Shown piece after piece: positions 1 through 61,255 of a stretch of DNA of 64,000 nucleotides (its first letter is position 1; each line of letters begins with the position of its first letter). Origin of the DNA: Glandiceps talaboti (taxonomy: Eukaryota > Hemichordata > Enteropneusta > Spengelidae); contig NC_135559.1 in NCBI RefSeq assembly GCF_964340395.1, positions 15,176,063 to 15,240,062 of the forward strand. Reading direction: 5' to 3'. A model generated the notes under the pieces. It was not told the DNA's origin. It searched no databases and was given only the letters and a program-made list of their open reading frames with translations. The translations under genes and the position numbers were made by a program.

Positions 1-465
1 AATAGACTTTCGCATCACAACGTCCCTACGTATTGAATAATGTATTATGCACTTGAAGGTCTCCAAAGGTCAATGCCCTAATGTTACTACACCCACTTGT
101 TACAACCATGGGTGATACTTTCCATGTTACATGTAAAAAGTATTAATTTCAAAAGAATCGTAAATGTTTATTTTATTCATGTTGACAAGATGTTGTCTTC
201 ACATTAATCGCATAATCATAGAGAACGTGGTATGGTAGCCAATACTACGAATCTGTCAACGTCTGTGTTTATTCGTTCTATTTTTCGAACCAATTTGACT
301 TAGGGTCGGGGTGACCGATATTTCTTGACTGTCTGGCTTGGAGTCATATCAAATGTACAGAAACGAGTTGATTGAAGTGTAATCATCTCATAGCTAAATG
401 GGGTCGAGTATATTGAATTTAGTTTAATCTAGAAAATATGTGTTTATTAGCCTACCATTAGGAGT

Positions 466-735
466 TAAACAAACAAACAAACAAACAAACACACACACAA
501 ACAAACAAACACGCAAACAAGCAAACAAGCAAACAAACAAACAAACAAACAAACACACACACACACACACACGCACACACACATATAGTACACACACAAA
601 AACATGTGAACGCACACATAGATGCAAACAACCAACCAAGCGACCAAGCAACCAAGCAACCAATCAACCAACCAACCAACCAACCAACCAACCAACCAAC
701 CAACCAACCAACCAAACAAACAAACAAACAAACAA
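466..735. repeat. Composite microsatellite (CAAA)n, (CA)n, (ACCA)n
   Basis: Consecutive tracts of AAAC, CA and ACCA units run for about 270 bp with few interruptions. The long open frames on both strands here are low-complexity artefacts (Lys/Gln/Thr or Val/Cys/Leu) and are not genes. Confidence 0.95.
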
Positions 736-1710
736 GTCTAAGTTTAAAAGTTTAAGGTTTTACAGCAAATTGAATAAAAGACTTCTTTAAAATGTTCTTT
801 CGAGCTGTGGGCATCATTAGACGGCGACCTGATGGTAAATATTGGAAGTGATCATATAGTGGATGCGAGAGTCTCTTACAATGGTTTAGTCATTCCTACG
901 GAGTGTTAAGTTATATAGGCCACAAAAGTCTTTCTGTCTATCACCTATATCTATGATCTTATAGACACAGTGCACCTGTACGCGCAAGCACACACACAAC
1001 TCACTCACTCAATTGAATGACTGAGTTGAAAAACGTCAGATGTCCTATTACCATGAATCGATCTATCTATCTATATGTGATGTAAACTAAGTGCGTATAT
1101 GCATATGATGACGATTTAAGATTCATTATCGTTTGTCGCATTAATATAAGACATTCGGGACAATTTATCTTCCGACATTTTAAAGAACTTTAATACTCAT
1201 AAGTTTTTTTTGGTAAATTTCAAGAAATAATATGACAATAACATCTGTATTTCACGTGATTTTTCCCCTCAAGAATACTTAATGCTTGATTGTTTATCTT
1301 TAGGAGTAATGACACAATGCTAACACGTTTTCCATTTCATATGTCAAATGAAATGAAAGTGAAAATCCAGTGAAATAACTCTTGAACAAGATGGACACTA
1401 GAGGGCGCTACAGAAAATAAGTTAGATAGTTGACTACCTAGGCCAATCCAAAAAGTCACAAGACGTGAAATATGAAATACATCTGGTTGCCATCTCGTTA
1501 CTACATCGTCTGTTTAATTTCAGTTTTAGTAGTCTGGGGTTCTATTTATATGTCGATAATTAAATATTTGCTTAATAGGCTCTATGGAGATTTACTTAAT
1601 GTATCACTACCAATCCTCAGCTCATGCTTCGAATATATGGAAGCATAGTCATACTAATTTATGATAATGTGTTTATGATATTTTCATCATTAACTAGTAC
1701 TCACGAATAT

Positions 1711-1791
1711 TGTGTTTGTTTGTTTGTTTGTTTGTTTGTTTGTGTTTGTGTGTTTGTGTGTGTGTATGTGTGTGTGTGTTTGTTTGTTTGT
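1711..1791. repeat. (TTTG)n / (TG)n microsatellite
   Basis: Pure tetranucleotide TTTG passes into TG-rich repeats and back to TTTG. Confidence 0.9.
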
Positions 1792-2283
1792 TACACAGTT
1801 CGTTCCTGAGCTTCCCAAAACCTAAAGTCAAAAACCTAAATACAACAGACTAAGTTCTCAACATTTTTCAAATCGTTGATTTGATGTATGTTTGATTGAG
1901 TGATTGGAAAAGTTAGGGTTTATTAGGAGTTTATTATGCTATAGTTTGCACAAATACACTATAGTAAGCTCATAATTGTTTCGAGCACTTTAGAAATAAA
2001 TGGACTCCTACCTACGATTAATTGTATTGCGATTTAATTACAAAGAGTCACTTTTACTGAAACCAGGTACGTAGTAACACAAGTCCTTCCTACCTCCATG
2101 CTATGCTATGCTATGCTAGAACCATCCAGAAATTAAATGCGATAATACATGTATAAAGCGCATACCTCGACTCACACATTTAGTGACTGTGACCGCCTCA
2201 TTTTATGCTGTTATGCAAAGTTCGTTATTTATTTTTATCCGGAGGCAGAAAAGAGTTTGTATTCCTAGTCATTTATTGGCATA

Positions 2284-2357
2284 ACCACAGGGAGCAGCAA
2301 ACATGTAATGGATCAATCGCGAAATCAATCAATTACATGCTCGCTGCTCCCTGTGGT
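2284..2357. repeat. Short hairpin, 15-bp perfect inverted arms
   Basis: ACCACAGGGAGCAGC at 2284-2298 is the exact reverse complement of 2343-2357. A second inner pairing (ATGTAAT with ATTACAT) extends the stem. It looks like a very small foldback or MITE relic. Confidence 0.75.
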
Positions 2358-2559
2358 ATAACTTGACAAATGATGCATTCCATAGAAAAGTATTAGCAAG
2401 TTCATGAGTACCGTTGGCATCAAAGCCCGTGGGTGGGGTGTACTTCCAACTTTTCTGATGGGAGTGTGTGGCCAATGTTCAAAACATCTACCCATCTACA
2501 ATCTAAATAATTCAAAAACAGACCCAGATTTCCAGTCACAAGCATCCTGTCAGTTCACT

Positions 2560-2888
2560 GGCACTTGTTTCCCGAGATATGTATCAGAATGTTTCTATCA
2601 GAATAAATAAAATGTTGATAATATTAATAATATTGACGTGTTTAGCCAATTGTATATGAAAGGGGTAAAATAAATAACATTTGTTTCTGTGATTGCACAA
2701 GTCCACCCACCTCTAGCATTGGACTATATCTCGCGGTGAGTGGACTTGCCAATTGCAATTGCTCGGTCAAAGGAACAAGCGTCATTTTACCCCTTTCATA
2801 TACAATTGGCTAACGATTTTATCGATATTATCAACATTTTATTTATTCTGATAGAAACATTCTGATACGTATCTCGGGAAACAAGTGC
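2560..2888. mobile_element. Foldback MITE-like element, about 330 bp
   Basis: The sequence from about 2560 inward (GCACTTGTTTCCCGAGATA and onward, including the tract around AGAATAAATAAAATG) is mirrored as reverse complement from 2888 backward. The two arms cover most of the element. The loop around 2690-2760 has its own smaller inverted repeat, with arms reading CAAGTCCAC and GTGGACTTG. Related loop sequence recurs near 11325-11375. No coding capacity is seen. Confidence 0.8.
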
Positions 2889-3544
2889 CTGTATGTCAGT
2901 TACCTTTATTCTGACGCTGTGAAGGTATTTCTAAAGCATGAAATGTTCACATGAAAATTTAGTAAACCCATACTTCGGGATTTCAGCTTTAGTGTAATTT
3001 ACAATCATCACTAATGGATATTGGCCACAAATGAAGTCAATATTGAAACAAACTTTACAACGAATGGTACATCCTGAATTCAAAGCAAAAGAAGAAGGAT
3101 AATTAGAGGTTATTTTATCACACGCAGGAAATATTACCCTGTCCAAATATTTCGTCTAGACGCGGCGATTGAAGTTCTTCAGTGGACAGAATGTTCTTGT
3201 CATGTGAAATACTTTGGAAACAATAAATTATTGCATGAACGTTATTACATTGAGACATTTCGTCGAAATTTGTTGTAGTAAGAATTAAAAAAAAAATTAC
3301 AAGTAGGAAAGAAGACAAACAAAAGAAATCCAACTACTACAAAAATACTAGCCGATTGAAAAATGCTGCCCAAGTCTTGAAGCGGAAAATTTATATGTAT
3401 TGAAGATTTTCAATAAGTTAGGGAGTCATGTTCATGACGTTTGACTGAAACCGGCGCGTGAAGGAATCTAATGCTGATATTATTCTGATGATGCGCCATT
3501 TATTCGAAACCTGAAAGATTTATACACAGAAGACGTAGACCAAA

Positions 3545-51659
<48,115 letters not shown>

Positions 51660-52294
51660 AGAGATGGAGTCGTCGATTCTGAAATATCATGAGAGACAAT
51701 TTTCAATGAATAACAACCAATGTGTAGGATATTCCCACCTAGGCCATTGAAAGTCACCTTATTTGCATTATTAGCGAGTTCAGGATAAAAACTGTTTGCA
51801 AACTGTTAGCTATGTTGTCTATGGTGCTTATCTATAAACTACGCTTGCTCTCATAGTAGACAAGATTTAGCGTAGTCGTAGATGGATCCAGCAGCGTAGA
51901 TAGTTTAGCTAATGGATTGTGAATGTTTTTTATTGTGAACGCACCCTATATATCAGAGTGTAGTCATGTCAAATTTATTACTGCTATGGAAAGCAAGCTA
52001 TCGACAAGCTAAGATAGACACAAACTAATATTGTTGTTGCATGTGATAGATTACGCATTGTAGTGGGAGGATAGCACTGTACCTTGGTTATGTGAATGTA
52101 ATCACCTTGTAACTGATTGTAAACACTGAACGAGGCTGAATGTGTTGTCACTCGAGAAAAACTGACTATCAGAGACACTGCCCTACTGTGAGTGTATGCT
52201 GCAATATAGTTTCAATTTGTGTCTGTATCAGCCAGCCAATAGTTGACTTACTGTTGTCATAACATTTGTCTCCAGAAGCATATATTAGTGCTAA
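51660..52294. other. RanBP2 3' UTR and start of intergenic region
   Basis: No coding sequence is seen. A polyadenylation site could not be fixed. The nearest AATAAA hexamers are at 52347-52352 (inside a MITE) and 52693-52698. Confidence 0.55.
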
Positions 52295-52542
52295 TAGGGA
52301 ACTTGCAAACCTGCCAAGTTGAATGTTGTATCATGGGAAATGTGATAATAAATACTAATCAATTAGTATCGTAAACAATATTGTTACATTGTTTATCACC
52401 ACAAATAATCAATTCATATTTACCCCGACCAGTGTGGGAGGTTTATTCCATCGGTAGCTCCAGATAAGTTATTACAATAACCACAGATAATCCCATACTC
52501 CATTGCGTCTGAGCATGCTCAGTGTGGATTGCAAGTTCCCTA
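52295..52542 (+). mobile_element. 248-bp MITE, copy 2, TA-flanked
   Basis: TIRs GGGAACTTGCAA and TTGCAAGTTCCC with TA at both ends. Inverted relative to copy 1 at 45400-45647 and equal in length. It carries an AATAAA that could act as a polyadenylation hexamer for RanBP2. Confidence 0.92.
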
Positions 52543-53527
52543 ATTGGGTTCATTTCATTACTGGAAAGGGTTACAAATTCTTGTTCTACTTGCCATTGAA
52601 GGAAAAGTCCAGTCTGACGTAGTTTTCCCTTTTTATTGACTATTGCTGTCAACTTTAAAGAGAAAAGGATATTTTGTGAATTCACTATGTTTAATAAAAT
52701 CAATTATGACAAACGAGTTAAAACGCTTCGGTTTCATTCATTTACATTTTTCAGTACCGAACTGACATTCATCATAACTTAAGGCAGAAGTGGTGTACAG
52801 GCCCTGATATGCAAATTTTGTTAATCGGGTTGTCGACTGTTGATATTGTTATTGTATGTATACAACAACACAAACAGTTGGCAATCAAGGCTTATACACT
52901 TTCGCCTAAGTTCTGATCGATGGCAGCTCTGTGCTGAAAAATGAAAGTGTTTGAAACCAACGCAATACCGTCTTGTTTAATATCCCAGTTTTTATTAAAC
53001 TTAGCAAATTCATAATATATCCTTTTCCTTTAAATGTGATTTGGGTGATAAAATAACACATTGGTAATTTTACTCAACTTTGAAATCTTAAAGAAAGCCA
53101 TACTGCACTTGGCATGGAAATACATGTAATAGATTAATATGCAGGAAATGCAACTAACTAAAATATTGGTAATATTTCTGTAGAAATGTCATCAAAATGT
53201 AGTGAAAGTAAAAAGTAGGGTAATTCTTGTCACTACAGCTGGTGGAAAAACACCGGTGCATTTGCGTGAAAGAAGTGAGCTGAAAAAAAAGACAAATTAG
53301 AGAAAGATAACAAGATAACTTAAACAACAGCGAGAGCCTTTGATGTAGATAGACACAACACTTTTATCAGTTTGTTTATATCTGTAGAAGTTTGTCACTT
53401 TAAATAAACTTTCAGTGAATAAAGCAAACAGTAACAGTCACATTTGATTGTTATAGTGTGTAGCATTCTTATCAATAAATTGGGTTATGTGCCATGGTAT
53501 TTATACTTGGACAAATCACTGACATTA

Positions 53528-53705
53528 ATTACATTGTATGAAGCTTGTCTCATTCCTGATTGCTGAAAATGCACCAGTTTTTTTTGTGAGTTGTATATTT
53601 TGATTGGAATACTTTAAATGATGTGATGAACATTGTCTCATTCCCGATTGCTAGGGGCAAGAGAATGCACCAGTGTTTTTTTGTGAGTTGTATATTCTCT
53701 TTTTT
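53528..53705. repeat. Two-copy tandem repeat, period about 110 bp
   Basis: TGTCTCATTCCTGATTGCT to TTTTTTGTGAGTTGTATATT is repeated as TGTCTCATTCCCGATTGCTA to TTTTTTTGTGAGTTGTATAT, with a small GGGGCAAGAG insertion in the second copy. Confidence 0.85.
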
Positions 53706-54365
53706 TGAACAGTGAGATGAATTCTGACTTTCTTATTTCTTCTATTTTCTATGCTTTGTCTTCATGTGTTTATTTTCTTTTGATATGAAATGAAAATTAT
53801 GATGATACTGATCGTATTACTAATAAAAATATTGTTTAATACATTCCTTTTTTCTAGCCTGAATATTTGCAAATTGGAATAACTTTATCTTCAAATTTAT
53901 ATATGAACATGCAAAATTGTTGCCATACTCTATGCAAGAACTTTGCATAATTATGCTGGAATATGCACACATTGGAAACTATTTATTTTAGAAACAAAGA
54001 AGATGCAAAATGGTCGTCACATACCATGCAACTAATTTGCATAATTTTGATATTCATAAAGCAAATAATTTATAAGAAAAACTAATTATTTGCATGAAAC
54101 GTACAAATTTGCGTATTTGTAACAACTCCTTTGATTGGCATACAGAAATTGTACTTGAAGTGTTTCAAAACAAGTCAACACATTTGGTGGCCTCAACCTA
54201 CAAATCTATTGTCTAGCCGCTGTTGAAATATAACAACGAAATCAGGAATAATAATTTGTATGGAACAAAAGAAGCCTACTTTAAAATTGTTGAGCATTAT
54301 ATTTAGGGTGTTAGTAATGAGAAATATGAACATGTTTCACCAAAATTAAAGGGGAACAGCATTCC

Positions 54366-54960
54366 AGGATATAAAGGTATTTCTGTGAACTTTGGGGTTC
54401 TGGAGAGTCATTTTCATTACCCTCTGTTAGGAAGGTTCTATATTGGGATGAAAAGTCTGTGTGTGTGTGTGTGTCTGTGTCTGTGTCTGTCTGTGTGTGT
54501 GTGTGTCTGTCTGTCTGTCTGTCTGTCTGTGCCTGTGTCTGTATCACCATTTTCTCAAAAAGCAGCTGCTCAATTCAAATGAAATTTGGTGCACATATTC
54601 AGTAGGGTAAAGGCAAGAACTGATTATGTTTTGGTAAACATGAATATTAATGAGCTATATACGTAATTAATGCTTTTCAAAATCCTTGCCCTTATGGAAG
54701 GCATTCAGTTAAATCTGGTGTTATTTTACATCTCTAGCATAATTACCCAGGTTTGCTGAAAAAAAAACCCAGTGGCATCTTGTTCCCATTCCTTGTTTCA
54801 TGCATTGCCTCATGGTAATCACCATGCATGTATATGCATTAGGTGAACATAAAAATATTCTTGACTTTTATCTGAAGGGGTTAAAAGCACTTTAATGGGC
54901 AATCACACATCATGTAAAGTGATCTGAAATCAAGAAATGACTCCAGAACCCAAATATTAC
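54366..54960. mobile_element. 600-bp element with terminal inverted repeats and CTGT tract
   Basis: The left end (TTTGGGGTTCTGGAGAGTCA then TTTTC) mirrors the right end (GAAATGACTCCAGAACCCAA). The interior has a GTCTGT microsatellite at 54460-54540. Related single ends occur at 7510, 13890, and 41810. Confidence 0.7.
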
Positions 54961-57029
54961 ATATATGCCTTTATTTTCTAGAGTGATGTTCTCCTGTATC
55001 ATAACTATTCACAATAATCTGAGGCAAATGGAGTTACTCATATGTACAAACTTTCTGGTTAGATGCAGTTTTCTGTATGTCTGGCATGTAGATAATTCAT
55101 AGTAAACAGTGTGCTGACTTGGTTGAAAAGTGGGTAAATATAAAAAAAAACCACTGCTGCTCTGAAAAAAACAATTGAAGTTGAATTTGCATAAGTTTAC
55201 AGAAAATTATAACTCTTAAGTTTCAGACTAGAATTTTCATGAATTTAAAGTTTTGACATTTCATACTAGACCTATTATTTGAGCTTGCATAAATTAATCA
55301 TACCTGAATTGTGTAAACTTATTCATCAACTGAAATTTGCATAAAAAGAAAGTGATACTGGACTTTGCATATATTAAATCTACTAGGACTTGCATAAATT
55401 AAGTGCAGTTTGCATAATACAGCATTGAAATTTGCATAAATTAAGTACAATTGAATTTGCATGTAGAACAAGCATTCTGAAATTTGCATATTTAGTTATT
55501 TTCATTTCATGTGTTTATGGGAGGAGATTATTTTAACACTTGCATGCAAATAACAACAAGTATTATATACTGGATCTAATAGTTTCATGACTGAAGGATT
55601 CCAACTTGTATCTTTGTATAATAAAAGAAAATTGTATGCAAATATTTTTCTCCCCAAAGTGATGGGTATATTTTCATTTTTTTTTCAAATAAAATGTTGT
55701 GTTCGTATTCATACTGGCAATGAATTACATGATTTGTTTTGTTAATACTTCTTTAAGTTTGTGTTGAGGAGTTGATCCAGTGTGTGTTGGTGTATGGTTT
55801 GCAAAGACAGCTAAAATGATGCATGTTTGGTGTTTCATTCATTTAACATGACATTCTTACACACCTTCAGACAACTTCTAAATCAAAAGAAATAATTACA
55901 TAGGTACCATGCACAGTGGGGATGTAGAAGTAGTCAAGTTGATTATCAGTTAGAAAATAAACAATTTAAGCCATTAGAATCAAGTCCATGTGTAATGTTT
56001 TTCATTAGAAGCCTGTCTCTACTTCACTGTGAAAGAATAGAAATGCTTATCATTGTTCATTGTGATTAGGCAAAGGATTCTGCTGTGTTTTAGTCTGGAT
56101 GCCAGATGTCAAAGTCTCTCAAGCAGCACAGAAAGTTGTTCATCCAATCAGAGAACGCCAACTCGTATAGTGATGTAAACAGTGTATTAGTAGCATCCTG
56201 AGCTGACAAATATACCATATTTGGACATTACATAACTGCCCCAATAAACACTAACTTTATGGTTGACTGTTATTGGTTAGAATTTTATGATTGATTAACA
56301 AAGACATGATGTTAATGAATGTGTGGGTGGCTGTGGAGGAATTTTAAATTACATCTCGTGCATCTCAGGACTTCTAGAATAACAACTTTGACTAGACTGT
56401 GAGTGAAGGTATAAATCATAACGATACTGTATAGGAACTAGACTAGTTTTTTTGTAGTGTCTCTGTTATTGTTAGTCTAGAGTTGAAATATGTCTATCTT
56501 TGTGTCAAAAATGTAATGCCCCATGAGTGAAACACCAAACCACCATCATTTCTACTGTATTAAATGCTGAATAATCTGTAATGTGAGTGAGATATGCTGC
56601 AGAAATGAAAGTTTTAAGCCATTTCTGTCACATTGCTCAACAAAACCTATTCTCTATCAAGTAAAGTGAATAAAAATGAGAGTCACCACAGTTGTTGAAT
56701 CAAGCAAAAAACATGATCTCAAAATTTACCCATATCATACCTCAAAATAGTCTGTTAAGTACTTCATGTTGCTCAGCCCTCGCTGGCCTGGTCTATCTAT
56801 GCAAGGGGTTGTTGACTGATGTGTGAGGGCACCCAGTCACGGCATATCTTATGGACTAATTAGTAATTTCAAAATGGCCACCAAACATGGTTAACTTTAA
56901 GGGAAAAAAGTACATTGACGATTTCCTTGAAAACAAGACGACCAACTGTTTAATTTTGACAATTTTCCTTTGAAAACTACATGGTGAACAACCAACTTCA
57001 CACTCGCTCAAACACATCTTACCATGCCA

Positions 57030-57409
57030 ATACAACTGTTAAGATCAGACTGGACAAATGGAACCTGTTACAAACAGGGAAAGTAAACAAATGAATTGGA
57101 TTAATAACACTTGGCACAGCATGTTGGAAGTACAACAGAGACTTGTATTACATTCGATCATTTGACAAGAACAGTTTTATGGCCATTTTACATAGTAGTT
57201 CATGTTTAAAAACAAATTTCCAGTTCCCCTGGCATTCATGTACACATACAGAGGTCATAAAACTGTTCTTATCAAACCATGTTGTGTAATACAAGTCTCT
57301 GCTATTTCAACATGCTGTGTCAAGTGTTATTAATCCAATTCATTTGTTTACTTTCCCTGTTTGTAACAGGTTCTGTTTGTCCATGGTCTGATGTTGGCAG
57401 TTGTATGAG
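57030..57409. mobile_element. 380-bp foldback element
   Basis: ACCTGTTACAAACAGGGAAA then GTAAACAAATGAATTGGATT at the left is mirrored by AATCCAATTCATTTGTTTAC and TTTCCCTGTTTGTAACAGGT at the right. The arms extend inward through AGAGACTTGTATTACA and TGTAATACAAGTCTCT. No ORF. Same general architecture as the 7662 element but unrelated in sequence. Confidence 0.9.
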
Positions 57410-57870
57410 GTACGATGCAAAACTATAGTACCATAGCAGGCCGGGTTACATGTAAAAGTGTGACTGTGTCTGTTTTTTGGTAGGGGTTTTCCTTTTGTTG
57501 TCTATTTTTGAAATTGTTTCAAACCTGATCATATTACAGCACTTTGAAGTTTAAAAAAAGCGATGTCAAAAATTTGAAATCTGAAACTAACGGGTAAGTT
57601 CATCTGAAACTGATGGGAATGTTTGTAGTTGTGTCCAGATGAAGAATTCTTCAAGACAGTATGACCCCATAGCAATAAACACTATGATGTCTTGTCAAAT
57701 AAAAAGCTAAAACTTTAAAAGTACAAGACCAATAAGTCTGAAATTTGGAATTTTTCTGTGGCGCCGATCTAGATGAAATTGACAAAAAGATTATGCAAAT
57801 TATTCATTTGCATATTTTTCTGAGGTTTGGTAAAAATTTTAAACTTTGAAACTTCTTGTCAGATCAACTG

Positions 57871-58217
57871 CAGTGTTCTCCCCACTATAGAGAAAGCATA
57901 GTACAAACACCATCCTTGCCATCTAGGCCGCCATGCTTGGCAGGTTTCTACCATGCTTCAAAAGTGTTCTACCATCCTTGAGATTTCGTAATCTTTGAAT
58001 GACAAAGTCATAATAATACTTTCATGAAGAGAAATGGCTGATTCTCAATGTACATGTGTGTATGTCTTAAAATAAACATGTCAAAGTATTTGTTCCAGTG
58101 TTGAAGATATTATGCTGATCACTATGCAAACCAATATGCAAATTACCATGCTATTTATATGTAAATTAATATGCAAATTAGCCACCATCCTTGCCATCTA
58201 TGCAGGGGAGAACACTG
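57871..58217. mobile_element. hAT-like MITE, about 347 bp
   Basis: The ends are CAGTGTTCTCCCC and GGGGAGAACACTG; the CAGNG-type start is typical of hAT superfamily elements. A subterminal CACCATCCTTGCCATCTA phrase occurs near both ends in direct orientation. I could not find a matching 8-bp target-site duplication, so it may be old. Confidence 0.7.
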
Positions 58218-58640
58218 TTACGTAAAGGAACATCTTGTATAATAAATAACAGCTTTGGTGTCATCAGTCACAACGCCATTCATGCTATATTTCAGTTATA
58301 AAAATGAAATACAAAAGAATTAATTGATTTTTAACACTTAGAATTTGAAAGAGATCTTTGCATCATGCTTGCCAACTCAGAATAATGGAAATGGCGAAAT
58401 ATTTCAAATGTTCATATTGATTATTGTACTTTTGTTATGCATATATCACTTTAAAAAGGTGAATATTTTCAAGGACCCATTCAAATAAACTTATGAATAC
58501 AACAAATGTGGATTTAATTTTCTATCGTTATTTTGTGTTCTTTTTTAAATTTTATTTATCAATGCAATGGGAAATTTTCAATTGTTATTAATTTATTTTT
58601 AATTTTGATTATTAAATATGTTGATACGATAAGTAAACAG
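58218..58640. other. AT-rich spacer upstream of AMMECR1 promoter
   Basis: No gene or repeat recognised. A very AT-rich run lies at 58510-58620. Confidence 0.6.
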
Positions 58641-58654
58641 ACAGAGTGAGATAT

Positions 58655-58853
58655 TCACCTCGTTCGCACGAACGATTGTTTGTTATTGTGGTAACCTAGT
58701 CACGATAACCCCCTGTCAGATAATCAGATCGTCCGCAGCTAAGTTGACGAACAACTCGCAGCTGACAACAACATTAGAGCGTCAAGCCGGCTACTTCCCT
58801 ACTTCCTGATCTTCATATGCGCATGCGTGTTGTCTAGAATTCAAGATGGCGGC
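58655..58853 (+). promoter_or_regulatory. Likely AMMECR1 core promoter (ETS, NRF1-like, YY1 motifs)
   Basis: Two ETS-type ACTTCC motifs lie at 58793-58798 and 58801-58806. An NRF1-like TGCGCATGCGTG is at 58818-58829, one base from the palindromic consensus. A perfect YY1-type AAGATGGCGGC at 58843-58853 overlaps the start codon. A CGTTCG/CGAACG inverted pair is at 58661-58674. There is no TATA box. This combination is typical of TATA-less housekeeping promoters with short 5' UTRs. The TSS position is inferred. Confidence 0.65.
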
Positions 58854-59066
58854 CAGCTGCTGTGGAGTGAAAAGGCAGAAAGTGTCCCCACCAACTACCT
58901 GTTGTAATGGTTCTGTCGTCCACCCGAATCAAGCCAACGGCACTAACGGGATCAGAAAATACTATGTAGTCACCACTGAAATGTGTATATACTGTTTTGA
59001 CGTTTTATACAGACATTTACATAACTCCGAACCTCCGCCTTCTCCGAACTTCACTAACGACGCCTT
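58846..59066 (+). CDS. AMMECR1, first coding exon (partial gene)
   Basis: Encodes MAASCCGVKRQKVSPPTTCC and onward to YYVVTTEMCIYCFDVLYRHL then PNFTNDA, with two bases of the next codon before GTAAGT at 59067. It matches human AMMECR1 at both ends: the start MAAGCCGVKKQKLS, and MVVSAEMCCFCFDVLYCHLY then FTNEPYP, where the conserved AMMECR1 domain begins. The long low-complexity insert between these in the human protein is reduced here to about 20 residues. AMMECR1 is a conserved protein of poorly defined biochemical role; the human gene is linked to a developmental disorder with midface and skeletal features. The remaining exons are outside the window. Confidence 0.95.
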
Positions 59067-61012
59067 GTAAGTGAATCATTTCTTTTGTGTTGCTTTCAAA
59101 ATACAGGCCAAAGGGTCATTTCTTGTCCTATTTTTCGATAATTTTATTGAACAGTTGTGAAGTTAAATTTCAGGTAAGCAATATACTAGTTAAAGAAATT
59201 TTGAATATATCGAAAAGGTGTCAGAATAACGGGAATATGCCAGACGACTGAAGTACCGGTGTACAGAGTCGTTTGACGAGTGTTATGGGCGGATGGGCAT
59301 TAGTTTTTGCTACCGTAGTTATAATACCGACCTTTTGTCAAGTCGGTGGATGATAATTATGGATATTCAGTCGATAGAAAAAATGACAGCCCTTGAAATA
59401 CCTCACATGTATCAGTTAGCATCTGGCAAAAGACAAAAAAATGAAAATTTGACGGCGCAGTGTTCGGAATCGTTGAAAATATAATGATGTCCGTAAAAGT
59501 GAGTGAGGCAGAATTTCTCTCTGTTGTCGCCTTTGTTTACAATGTAACGGTGAGCTTTGAATCAGCTGTTTCTTTGTATTAGCAACATCGACACTTAGGA
59601 GGTGAAACAACAAAAGAAAAAAACAACAATGGCACCGGATGTTTTTTAAAGGTGCAAATCCACCTTCAGTTGTTACTGAAGTTTCACATCTGATAGTGTG
59701 TGAAAAGGGAAAATAGCAGTAAATTGTCAATGTGTGGTTGTCCAGGCAAATATACACAGAGGTCAGTTTCCATCTGACCTCATTTACCATTAAATTATGG
59801 ATGTGTGTGTTGTAAAATTGTATGTACTTTAACAATGCCAAGGCATACAATCTCATTCTCCACGCTTCAATAGCAGTTCTTAAAGTTATTAGCAGCTCTC
59901 TAATTTGAACAGAAATTTGAAGTCAGAATAGTGTAATGATACACAATGACAAAGTCCATTCTTTTGATCATATCAATCAAACTAACATGACAGTTACCTT
60001 ATTGGAGAATATATTGTTCATGGCTCCAAGAATCAATAGGACAGTACAATATACTTACTTAGCAAATTAGAAACAAATGCGACATTTCTACGGACCTTGA
60101 TGACGCAATGATTTAATTATTCAACGTTAATATTTATCTCTGAACTGGCGGAATAATATGTCCGTAAATTGATGGTAGTTGGTGTCCTTGGTCCTTATTG
60201 GTCCTTAAGTTACCTTATTTTTGGAATCTAGTCTTTTAAGTGACTACATATAGCCTTTGTCCAAATCACTTGAACTTCATCCGTGTAATAATGTTCTGCT
60301 GTTTGGAAGTCGTCGCTTCTAAAATTAGATTTCGATAAGGTAATTTTAATACTTCTACTATATAAAATGGAGTCAAGTATCAATTTCTATTCTACAACAT
60401 GACTGTTGATAAAATGACCATGAATGTCCATAGATCTAAGACCGTCCTCATCAGCTTACTTCATTCTCAAACTCAACTCTTTCTGTCAGTATTTATATTT
60501 GAGTGATATTTAGTATTTCAGAATTGTAGTTGGACTGATCCTAGTTCATAAACTTGTACAAATTTTCTATATATGATTTTGATTGTAAAATTGATAATTT
60601 TGTAATTTTTGATTGTAAAATATTTCAAAATAATTTTAGGAGGTAGGAGAATCAAATCAGCTGGTAGTGTAAAACATAATATGGAAGTATAACCAATGAT
60701 GATAATAGTACTGAGAAGCTTTTAAAGTCAAATCAATATTTGATAACAGATATGTGTATGATAATTGGTGTCGGTCAATATTTATCTCAAGGTTAAACTT
60801 TCTCATGCAATTAGGGAATATTTGGTCCCACTTTGGTTTTGTCAATAAAGAGGAACAGAATATTCATAACATTGCATTCAATCAAAAGCCTAATGCTATA
60901 GAATTGAACTGTTTGTTCTGGCTTGAATTTAACTTCTACGCATGGTAGTTTGATTTAGCCAAGTGAACTATTTCAGCCTCTGTTTTCTATTGAATTCCAT
61001 TGGTCTAACAGA

Positions 61013-61255
61013 CTACAACCTTATAAATTTGGTAGTCTAAATACAATATTTAGTGGTCTATGTGCCCTACACTACTGCTAGTTTGGTAGTCGAGATACAA
61101 TATTTACTGGTCTACATGTATGTGCCCTGTACTACTGCTAATTTGGTAGAGTAGATACAATGTTTACTGGTCTATGTGCCCTACACTACTGCTAATTTGG
61201 TAGTCTAGATACAATATTTCCTGGTCTATGTGTCCTGGACTACTGCTAATGTTTA
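61013..61255. repeat. 54-bp minisatellite, inverted relative to 33998-34378, four copies
   Basis: Reads as reverse complement of the RanBP2 intron 18 unit: GGTAGTCTAGATACAATATT, then TGGTCTATGTGCCCT and ACTACTGCTAATTT. One copy carries a short internal insertion (CATGTATG). Confidence 0.92.

Larger units (their letters stand above)
1..3544. other. Intergenic region upstream of RanBP2
   Basis: I see no credible coding exon here. The longest open frames are read through microsatellites or foldback repeats. Recognisable contents are the composite microsatellite at 466-735, the TTTG/TG tract at 1711-1791, a short CTATG repeat near 2097-2117, a hairpin at 2284-2357 and a foldback element at 2560-2888. 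The RanBP2 promoter and 5' UTR must lie toward the right end, but I found no TATA box or other decisive promoter element. Confidence 0.6.
52543..57029. other. Intergenic region
   Basis: No gene is seen. It contains the dispersed repeat at 52590-53220 (relative of 15420-15720), a two-copy tandem repeat (53528-53705), a TIR element (54366-54960) and an AT-rich stretch (55190-55510) with many TTTGCATA-type words. 55510-57029 holds nothing I recognise. Confidence 0.65.

Noticed and set aside
440-790. Overlapping open frames on both strands, 79-116 aa
   Set aside because: They are read through CAAA, CA and ACCA microsatellites; composition is low-complexity and all frames are open.
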